Below the pieces are notes generated by a model. That model made no database searches, was not told the DNA's origin, and was given only the letters and a program-made list of their open reading frames with translations. Below are positions 6,396 through 12,442 of a DNA stretch of 12,442 bases, in pieces. The stretch is from Betaproteobacteria bacterium (lineage in GTDB: Bacteria; Pseudomonadota; Gammaproteobacteria; Burkholderiales; SG8-39). The stretch is taken from positions 1 to 12,442 of the forward strand of contig VBCP01000327.1 of assembly GCA_005888925.1 (NCBI GenBank), given 5' to 3'. The position numbers and the translations under genes are program-made. Within the stretch, counting starts at the first letter, position 1. Each line of letters begins with the position of its first letter.

Positions 6396-7037
6396 ATGAC
6401 CCGCCTGCAATCCAGCGCCCCGAGAACCGGGCAAGCCGGCTTCAACATGCTGGAGATCCTGTTCTCGCTGCTCATCGTCACGACCGGCCTTCTCGGCCTC
6501 GCGGGCACCCAGGTGGTCGCCCAGCGCGCCGAGCTCGAGTCCTATCAGCGCGCGCAGGCGATCGTGCTGATGACCGACATCGTCGATCGCATCAACACCA
6601 ACAGGAAGGGCGCGATCTGCTACGCCGTCACCACCGATTCGGTCGCAGGCACGAAATACCTGGGCAGCGCCGGGGCAGGCAAATACGACATTTCCGCCTA
6701 TTCCTGCCCGGCCATGGCGACCAACCCGGCGGCCGTGGCGCGCACGCAACTGGACCTCAGGTTCATCGACCAGATGCTGCTTGGAGCCTCGGAGACGATC
6801 GGCGGTAACAAGGTGGGCTCGATGATCGGCGCGCGCGCCTGCATCGGCTTCGACACCGCGGCGCAGGCCTATACCGTGGCGGTCGCCTGGCAGGGCGCCA
6901 CCAGCACCTTCTCGCCGGCGAGCTGGCCGATCGCAAACAATCCCGCCCTGGCGCGCAACTGCGCGCTGGACCTCTACGGCACCGACACGCAGCGGCGCGT
7001 GATGTGGACGACCATCATGGTCGCCTCGCTGACCTAA
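6396..7037 (+). CDS. pilV: Type IV minor pilin PilV
   Basis: A 213-residue prepilin with leader MTRLQSSAPRTGQAG, cleavage G15^F16 and Glu5 at E20 (FNMLEILFSLLIVTTGLLGLAG), the typical PilV N-terminus including the VTTGLLGLAG stretch. The body has several cysteines, and the end MWTTIMVASLT is short and hydrophobic, as usual for PilV. A good ribosome site (AGAGGAG, 6379-6385) precedes the ATG by 10 nt. It is the second-tier component of the pilus-tip complex with FimT, PilW and PilX. The gap to fimT is 16 nt and the gap to pilW is 3 nt. Confidence 0.9.
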   Translation: MTRLQSSAPRTGQAGFNMLEILFSLLIVTTGLLGLAGTQVVAQRAELESYQRAQAIVLMTDIVDRINTNRKGAICYAVTTDSVAGTKYLGSAGAGKYDISAYSCPAMATNPAAVARTQLDLRFIDQMLLGASETIGGNKVGSMIGARACIGFDTAAQAYTVAVAWQGATSTFSPASWPIANNPALARNCALDLYGTDTQRRVMWTTIMVASLT

Positions 7038-7040
7038 GCC

Positions 7041-8201
7041 ATGAGACAGCTCACCGTTCTGCGCAGCGCCCACCTCGGGTTCAGCCTGGTCGAGATGATG
7101 ATCGCCATGACGATCGGGCTGATGATCGCCGCCGGACTCGTCACCATCTTCGCCAACACTTCGAATACGCAGCAGGAGCTGCGCCGCACCTCGCAGCAGA
7201 TCGAGAACGGCCGCTACGCGATGGACGTGTTGAGCCAGGACCTGCAGGTCACCGGCTACTTCGGCTCCTACCGCAACCTCACGGCGCCGTCGAGCACCCC
7301 GGATCCCTGCAGCGTCGTTCTTGCGGACCTGCAGGGCGCCATCTCGTTGCCCTTGCAGGCCTACAACGCCGCCGCGATGACCGCGACGCCAACGCTGCCG
7401 GCCGGTTGCAACACCCTGCTGCCAGCAGCCAACCTATTGCCGGGCAGCGACATCATCGTCGTGCGGCGCTCCGACACGCAAATCGTCCCGATCGGCACCA
7501 CGACGACCGCCGGCCAGGTCTATAACCAGGCCAACCCGACCACCATCGATCCTCATCTCAGCACCGGCGTCGCTACGACCTGCACAAGCAGGGCAGACGG
7601 CACGACCGCGACCGTTACGCGCCGTCTCCAGTATCCGGCGGCGACCGATATCTGCCCGAGCACTGCGGCCCCCGCGGGCTACCTGCGCCAATTGCACGTC
7701 CACATCTACTACGTTGCGCCCTGCAACGTCCCGTCCAGCGGCACCACCTGCGATTCGGCGGCTGACGGGGGCCGCCCCATTCCGACGCTCAAACGCGCCG
7801 AACTCACCACCGATGGCACCAATCCCGTTTTCCAGACGATGTCGATCGCCGAGGGAGTCGAGGTCATGAAGGTCGGCTTCGGCATCGACGACACGCCGAG
7901 CGCCGTCAACCCCGATACCGGGCGCATCGGCGACGGCTCTCCGGACCGCTATGTGCTCGCGCCGACGCTGGCAGAGCTCACCAACACCGTGACCGCGCGG
8001 GTCGATCTGCTGGTGCGCAATCCGGAACCGTCCGCCAGCTTCACCGACACGAAAACCTACGCGCTCGGCGTGGACCCCACGACGCCAACCAACCCGGCGC
8101 TCAGCGTAGCGGCAAGCACCCTGGACGCAACTTACCGCCGCCACGTGTATAGCGCGGAAATTCGACTCGTCAACCTGAGCAGCCGCAAGGAGATCCCGTG
8201 A
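7041..8201 (+). CDS. pilW: Type IV minor pilin PilW
   Basis: A 386-residue prepilin, the largest minor pilin here. Cleavage is at G13^F14 with Glu5 at E18 (FSLVEMMIAMTIGLMIAAGL). PilW hallmarks follow: IENGRYAMDVLSQDLQVTGYFGS (about 54-76, here slightly interrupted relative to the usual QENGRFALDFL pattern) and the C-terminal YRRHVYSAEIRLVNL. The middle, about 80-260, is Thr/Ala/Pro-rich with several cysteines. It starts 3 nt after pilV without an evident ribosome site, so coupling is likely, and its stop overlaps the pilX GTG as GTGA. It works in the tip complex together with PilX and PilY1. Confidence 0.88.
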   Translation: MRQLTVLRSAHLGFSLVEMMIAMTIGLMIAAGLVTIFANTSNTQQELRRTSQQIENGRYAMDVLSQDLQVTGYFGSYRNLTAPSSTPDPCSVVLADLQGAISLPLQAYNAAAMTATPTLPAGCNTLLPAANLLPGSDIIVVRRSDTQIVPIGTTTTAGQVYNQANPTTIDPHLSTGVATTCTSRADGTTATVTRRLQYPAATDICPSTAAPAGYLRQLHVHIYYVAPCNVPSSGTTCDSAADGGRPIPTLKRAELTTDGTNPVFQTMSIAEGVEVMKVGFGIDDTPSAVNPDTGRIGDGSPDRYVLAPTLAELTNTVTARVDLLVRNPEPSASFTDTKTYALGVDPTTPTNPALSVAASTLDATYRRHVYSAEIRLVNLSSRKEIP

Positions 8202-8713
8202 GCCGGACCCTGCGCGCACAGAGCGGCATGGTGCTGATCGTCACGCTCGCCATGCTCGTGGTGATCACGCTCTTCGTCATCTCGATGGTTCGCCTGGGCA
8301 ACACCAACGCCGTGATCGTCGGCAACATGCAGGCGCAGAAGGGCGTCGAGGCCGAGGCGCAGCAGGCGATCGAGATAGCACTCAACAAGTTCCAGTTCTT
8401 CGACGACACCATCCAGGAGCTCAACAGCTGGGCGACCTCGAGCACGGCCTACGTTACGTACAGCACCCTGTGGACCAACTACATGCCGACCGGAGCCACG
8501 TCCCAGCCGGCGACTCAGTCCGACGCTATCAAGGTCTATCGGCCGCAGTGCCTGTTCTTCGAGCCCTCGAGCGGCTACAGCGCGCTCTCGGGCATCGCAC
8601 CGCAGGACACTTATTGGGACATGTCCGTTACGGCCAGCGATTCGAAGACCGGCGCCTCCACCGAGATCCACCAGGGCATCCAGATGCGGCTGCCCGCGGG
8701 AAACTGCAAGTAA
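8198..8713 (+). CDS. pilX: Type IV pilus minor pilin PilX
   Basis: A 171-residue protein starting at GTG 8198 within the pilW stop. It has the PilX/GspK-type N-terminus: leader ending QSG, then MVLIVTLAMLVVITLFVISMV, followed by GNMQAQKGVEAEAQQAIEIALN, the standard PilX amphipathic continuation. The mature fifth residue is Val15, not Glu, as in GspK-type tip subunits. The C-terminal half is beta-rich, with cysteines C124 and C170. PilX bridges the minor pilin complex to PilY1, whose gene follows 25 nt later. Confidence 0.85.
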   Translation: MSRTLRAQSGMVLIVTLAMLVVITLFVISMVRLGNTNAVIVGNMQAQKGVEAEAQQAIEIALNKFQFFDDTIQELNSWATSSTAYVTYSTLWTNYMPTGATSQPATQSDAIKVYRPQCLFFEPSSGYSALSGIAPQDTYWDMSVTASDSKTGASTEIHQGIQMRLPAGNCK

Positions 8714-8732
8714 AAGGAAAAGGTAAAGGGAG
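8713..8732 (+). promoter_or_regulatory. Purine-rich ribosome-binding region of pilY1
   Basis: Three AAAGG-like tracts follow one another in the pilX-pilY1 gap: AAAGG at 8713-8717, AAAAGG at 8718-8723 and AAAGGGAG at 8725-8732. The last lies 6 nt before the ATG at 8739 and is the likely Shine-Dalgarno. The repetition may hold ribosomes ready and raise translation of this long secreted protein relative to pilX. Confidence 0.55.
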
Positions 8733-8738
8733 AACAAT

Positions 8739-11700
8739 ATGAAAAGCCTCCAACGCCTTCTGCTGAAGTCACTGTTCGCGGCGCTCTTCGCTTGCTGCGG
8801 CTCGGCGCTCGCCGCCGGTATCGACCTCGTCGGCGACGACACCGACCTCTTCACCACCAACCCGAACATCGCGGCCCAGGTGCCGAACGTCCTCTTCGTC
8901 CTGGACAACACCGCGAGTTGGGACCGGAACAATAACGGCTGGAACCAGGGTCTCGATGCAGGCTGCACCGCCGCCGGCATACCTGTAGGCGGAGGACAAG
9001 TAAAGCAGGGTTATGCGGAGCTTTGCGCGATCTACCTGGAGACCCAGAAGCTCTCGCCCGGCGTCAACGTCGGCATCATGATGTTCAATGACCAGAATCA
9101 GGGTTCATACGTCCGTTTTCCGATGTCTTCGATGACGTCGGCGAACGTCACGTCTCTGCAGACCCTGACGAAAGGAATGGACATCGGCTCGGCGACCAAC
9201 AAGGTCGGGTCGAACTCCACGTACGAAGACAAGATGAATGACGTGTTCCGCTACTTCAACAGCCTGCAGACCTTTACGCAGAACGCGGCGCCAACCGTAG
9301 CGAATGTCGGCGGCTACGTCGATTCGTCGAAAAACAACTTCAAGTTCCTGTCCGGACAAGGCGGCGACACCTGCGGCTACGACTACGTCGTCTTCATCGG
9401 CAACGCGTTTCCGAACACCCAGAGCTGGACCGCGAATCCGCCCGCCGGAGGCGCCGCGGATCTGGTCGCGGCTGCCGCGCTGCTCAACGACTCAGCCAAC
9501 GTCAGCTTCGGCACCAACAACGCGAACCTCGTGCCGCTGCAGAACAGCGGCAGCAACGCCGACGTCTGGGCGAAATTCATGTTCAATTACGGCGTCAAGG
9601 TCGGCACCGGCGCCTATCGCCATATCACGACCTACACCGTAAACGTCTGCCCCTGGAGCTCCACCGGCGCCGACACCTGCGCCTCGAGCGACCCGAACCA
9701 GGTCAAGCTGATGAAAAGCATGGCGAGCGTGAGCCAGGGGACGTACTTCCCGGTCAGCAATCTCGGCAGCATCCAGACTGCGCTCGCGCGTATCTTCGCG
9801 GAAGTGCAGGCCGTGAACAGCGTGTTCGCGGCGACCACGCTGCCGGTTTCGATCAACGTGCGCGGCACCAACCTGAACCAGGTGTACATCGGCGTGTTTC
9901 GTCCGGATTCGCTTGCGAAGCCGCGCTGGCTCGGCAACCTGAAGCAATACCAGCTTGGGGTCAATGCGAATACCGGCGCGCTGCAGCTGGTCGACGCGCT
10001 GGGCGTGCAGGCGGTGAACCTCAATACCGGGTTCATCTCCAACAGCGCCACGAGCATCTGGACGACCGCCTACGACGCGGACAGCAACACGACCGGTACG
10101 CAAGGTTTCTGGTCTTTCCGCTCGGCGGCCGGCTTTCCGAGCACCGATGTCGGCAGGGACCAGGACGCGCCCGACGGCGATCTGGTGGAGAAAGGCGGCG
10201 CCGCCGAGCGCATCCGCATCAAGTATCCCGTGCCCGATCAGACCACTCCGACCAACATGGAGCGCAACATCTACACCTGCACGGGTGCCTGCGCCACGAG
10301 CGTGGCCGCCGGTACGCCCTACGCGGTCTCCGGTACGCCTTTCAACATCGCCAACGTCAACGTCACCGGCACGCTCCTCGGCACCTACGCGGCCTTCAAC
10401 GTAATTTCATTGACGGCGTCCGGCACCACCGCCACGGCCCAGACGTCGCTGCCGCACGGATTCGTGACCGGCAATACGGTCACCATCGCCGGCGCGGTGC
10501 CCAATCTGTTCAACGGCGCCTACACCATAACGGTGCCGCTCCTCAGCCTGGATACATTTACCTACACGCTTGCGGCCGGCCCCGATACGACCCACGCGTA
10601 TGTGACGCAGCCCGGCTATACGCTCGTTCCGGGTACGGACCAGGTGATCGTCTCCAGCGCGAGTCCGGCCGCGTACAACACGGGCACCGCCGTCGCCATT
10701 TCGGCGGTGAGCGGCAATGCTAACCAGTACTCCTATACGCTCGCTACGTCGCCGACTTCGGCCGCGAGCGGCTATACCGTGACGGGGGTGCGCCAGGTCC
10801 AGCCATCCGCCGGACCGAGCAAAGTCACGTGGTCGAACGCCTCGAGCCTGAACAACGTCACGGTCAATCTTACGAGCCACGGCTACAGCAGCGGGGATAC
10901 GGTCGCCATCAGCGGCGCGACCGACAACGCCTTCAACACCACGGGTTCCGTGGTCGTCGCGACGAGCGCCAACCAGTTCACCTTTACAACCGCTTCGAAT
11001 CCAACGGGCGCCACGACCACCACGGGCATCGTGACGCTGACAGGCTCGCTGCCCAGCGGCTGGGGTAACGGCACGGTGGTGCAGATCTCCGGCGCCAGTG
11101 GGAACTTCAACTCGGCGGCCTCCGGCGTAGGCATCTCCTCCGTGTCCGGCAACACGTTCCAGTACACGACCTCAGGCGTCGTCAGCGGCAGCGCGAGCGG
11201 CACCATGATCGCGAACCGCATCGTCGCGAACCCGCCCGGGGATACCAGCACCTGGACGGTGAGCAGCGCCGTCCCCGCGAGCGCGACCGTGAACGAAGGC
11301 ACCACGTGGAACATAAGTGCGATCACTACGACTGGCACCACCAACAGCACCCAGAGGGTCCAGCTCACGCTCGACCAGGCGAAATTCACGAGCGGCTCGA
11401 GCAAGGCGCTGCACCACCTTGCGGTCGGCGACACGATCAGCATTTCGGGGACCTGTACCTACAAGGTTGGCGGTACCACGGGCAACTGCAACGGCCTGAC
11501 CATCTTCTCGATCACCGGTAACACCGATATCGTCAGCGGAACCCCTGGCGTGAGCTATAGCAGCCTGACCGGACCGGTCACGATCGTTCTGACCGGCACC
11601 GGCAGCGGCGGCGCCGCGACGCCCGCGAACATCAGCCAGACCAACATCAGCGGCGCGGAGATGGCCTTCGCAGGATCGGCCACCCGCAACGACACCATCC

Positions 11701-12442
11701 GGTTCACGCTGAGCCGCGGCCAGTTTTCCGGTCAGATCCTGCACCAGCTCGCCGGCAGCGACGTCGTGACTTTCGCGAACTGCACGTATACCGCGACGAC
11801 GCCCGGGGGAAGCACCAGCGTCCAGAATTGCGCCGGACCGATTGCGGCGGTGTCCGGAAACTCGAGCGTCACCAGCACTACGGTTGCAGCCAGCACCTAC
11901 GCCGACATCTCGGGCACGGTAACCGTCGACATCGTGCCCAACGCCTCCAATGCGGCGAGCGGCATCACCATCACTGCCACGCCGGCAGGTGGGACGCCGG
12001 CCGGCACTGCAACGACGATCGCATGGACCGGAGCGACGGTGTCGCCGAACATCGCGATTTCGAGCATCACGGCAGGACCGTTGACGGTTCAGGCTTCCGG
12101 CTTGATCTATGCATCGAAAAACGGCGACCTGACGAGCAAGGTGACCTCGATCGCCAACCAGTCGGTGGCGACCGGCACGATTACGGCCGGTCTGGCGACG
12201 GTGCCGGACGTGGCGGAGCGGGACAACCTGATCAAGTGGGTGCGCGGCCAGGACAACAAGGACGACGAGAACCAGAGCAGCACGAGCACGGACGTGCGTG
12301 CCTCGGCGCACGGCGACGTGCTGCATTCGCGTCCGGCGGTGATCAACTACAACCGCTACGGCGACAACAACGACATCTACGTCATCTACGGCGCGAACGA
12401 CGGCATGCTGCACGCCATCAAGGGCGGCCAGTCGACCGACGG
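8739..12442 (+). CDS. pilY1: PilY1 type IV pilus tip adhesin with large repeat insertion, 3'-truncated by the window
   Basis: The frame is open without a stop for 1234 codons to the window edge. PilY1/PilC proteins sit at the pilus tip, prime assembly with the minor pilins and mediate adhesion and surface sensing. A signal peptide ends at ...GSALA (about 25). The vWA-like domain begins NVLFVLDNTAS (50-60), with a MIDAS-like D56-x-T58-x-S60. The PilY1 core then shows VYIGVFRPD (382-390), RWLGNLKQY (396-404), the GRDQDAPDGD stretch (472-481) and RNIYTCTGAC (509-518). The conserved sequence resumes at ERDNLIKWVRGQDNKDDEN (1160-1178), HGDVLHSRPAV and YGANDGMLHAIKGG, the first blade of the C-terminal propeller. 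Between these, about 550-1145 is an insertion of beta-rich modules not usual in PilY1. The calcium loop and propeller end lie outside the window. Confidence 0.93.
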   Translation, partial: MKSLQRLLLKSLFAALFACCGSALAAGIDLVGDDTDLFTTNPNIAAQVPNVLFVLDNTASWDRNNNGWNQGLDAGCTAAGIPVGGGQVKQGYAELCAIYLETQKLSPGVNVGIMMFNDQNQGSYVRFPMSSMTSANVTSLQTLTKGMDIGSATNKVGSNSTYEDKMNDVFRYFNSLQTFTQNAAPTVANVGGYVDSSKNNFKFLSGQGGDTCGYDYVVFIGNAFPNTQSWTANPPAGGAADLVAAAALLNDSANVSFGTNNANLVPLQNSGSNADVWAKFMFNYGVKVGTGAYRHITTYTVNVCPWSSTGADTCASSDPNQVKLMKSMASVSQGTYFPVSNLGSIQTALARIFAEVQAVNSVFAATTLPVSINVRGTNLNQVYIGVFRPDSLAKPRWLGNLKQYQLGVNANTGALQLVDALGVQAVNLNTGFISNSATSIWTTAYDADSNTTGTQGFWSFRSAAGFPSTDVGRDQDAPDGDLVEKGGAAERIRIKYPVPDQTTPTNMERNIYTCTGACATSVAAGTPYAVSGTPFNIANVNVTGTLLGTYAAFNVISLTASGTTATAQTSLPHGFVTGNTVTIAGAVPNLFNGAYTITVPLLSLDTFTYTLAAGPDTTHAYVTQPGYTLVPGTDQVIVSSASPAAYNTGTAVAISAVSGNANQYSYTLATSPTSAASGYTVTGVRQVQPSAGPSKVTWSNASSLNNVTVNLTSHGYSSGDTVAISGATDNAFNTTGSVVVATSANQFTFTTASNPTGATTTTGIVTLTGSLPSGWGNGTVVQISGASGNFNSAASGVGISSVSGNTFQYTTSGVVSGSASGTMIANRIVANPPGDTSTWTVSSAVPASATVNEGTTWNISAITTTGTTNSTQRVQLTLDQAKFTSGSSKALHHLAVGDTISISGTCTYKVGGTTGNCNGLTIFSITGNTDIVSGTPGVSYSSLTGPVTIVLTGTGSGGAATPANISQTNISGAEMAFAGSATRNDTIRFTLSRGQFSGQILHQLAGSDVVTFANCTYTATTPGGSTSVQNCAGPIAAVSGNSSVTSTTVAASTYADISGTVTVDIVPNASNAASGITITATPAGGTPAGTATTIAWTGATVSPNIAISSITAGPLTVQASGLIYASKNGDLTSKVTSIANQSVATGTITAGLATVPDVAERDNLIKWVRGQDNKDDENQSSTSTDVRASAHGDVLHSRPAVINYNRYGDNNDIYVIYGANDGMLHAIKGGQSTD
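10404..11183 (+). repeat. Four tandem FCCH-like beta repeats inside PilY1
   Basis: PilY1 residues about 556-815 contain four diverged copies of roughly 55-65 residues with the pattern HG(F/Y)xxGxxVxIxGAxxxxFN...NxFxYT. Copy 1 is PHGFVTGNTVTIAGA...DTFTYTL (572-611). Copy 2 is weaker: PGYTLVPGTDQVIVSSA...NQYSYTL (625-668). Copy 3 is SHGYSSGDTVAISGA...NQFTFTT (713-751). Copy 4 is SGWGNGTVVQISGA...NTFQYTT (773-811). They resemble modules I remember being annotated as E1-FCCH-like in bacterial surface proteins and phage tail fibres. The name is by resemblance only. Confidence 0.7.
11355..11864 (+). repeat. Diverged pair of cysteine-bracketed modules inside PilY1
   Basis: Two copies align by eye: residues about 873-930 and 985-1042. 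Shared positions are TL-x4-F (877-883 and 990-996), LHxLAxxD (891-898 and 1001-1008), a CTY start (C906, C1015), a GG-containing loop and a second Cys after Asn (NC917, NC1031), then SxTGN or VSGN. Each Cys pair probably makes a loop-closing disulfide in the oxidising outer environment. No named domain is recognised. Confidence 0.6.

Noticed and set aside
11172..12413. Long 413-codon minus-strand open frame under pilY1
   Set aside because: Its translation is Arg/Val/Asp/Ala-rich without any motif and lies fully antisense to a well-supported gene; open antisense frames are common at this GC content.
8739..12442. Frameshift or pseudogene in pilY1
   Set aside because: The frame was read codon by codon from 8739 to the window end with no stop, and conserved PilY1 motifs occur on both sides of the insertion in the same frame.

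Overview
The window is GC-rich, densely packed DNA, most likely from a betaproteobacterium. The reasons are the birA-coaX-SPOR gene order, a Pseudomonas/beta-type minor pilin operon, and the family resemblance of most products. No species can be named from the sequence alone. Nothing looks like a prophage, insertion sequence or CRISPR array.

Left part (1-4849, plus strand): the 3' end of a DppC/OppC-type peptide ABC permease is followed by a fused double-ATPase subunit (514 aa). Then come a stand-alone biotin-protein ligase (birA), a type III pantothenate kinase (coaX), a membrane-anchored SPOR-domain protein and a secreted DUF4124/glutaredoxin-like protein. Gaps are 10 nt or less, and birA/coaX and coaX/SPOR overlap by ATGA and GTGA, so this reads as one long transcription unit. 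The second ATPase domain appears to lack about 20-25 residues between Walker A and the Q-loop.

Middle (4846-5334, minus strand): a receiver-only response regulator lies 11 nt downstream of a tRNA-Thr(CGT) gene, which has a perfect TATAAT -10 box. A perfect 14-bp palindrome fills most of the promoter spacer. The regulator converges on the DUF4124 gene, and both use the same CTAG tetranucleotide as stop codon.

Right part (5481-12442, plus strand): a type IV pilus minor pilin operon runs pilE-like, fimT (GspH), pilV, pilW, pilX, pilY1. The minor pilins and PilY1 are expected to form the tip and priming complex of the pilus, with PilY1 as tip adhesin and sensor. PilY1 stays open from 8739 to the window end (1234 residues seen). 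It has a signal peptide, an N-terminal vWA domain and the start of the C-terminal propeller. Between them lies an insertion of about 600 residues, made of at least four tandem beta-rich repeats resembling FCCH-type modules and a diverged pair of cysteine-bracketed modules. This decorated PilY1 is the most distinctive thing in the window.
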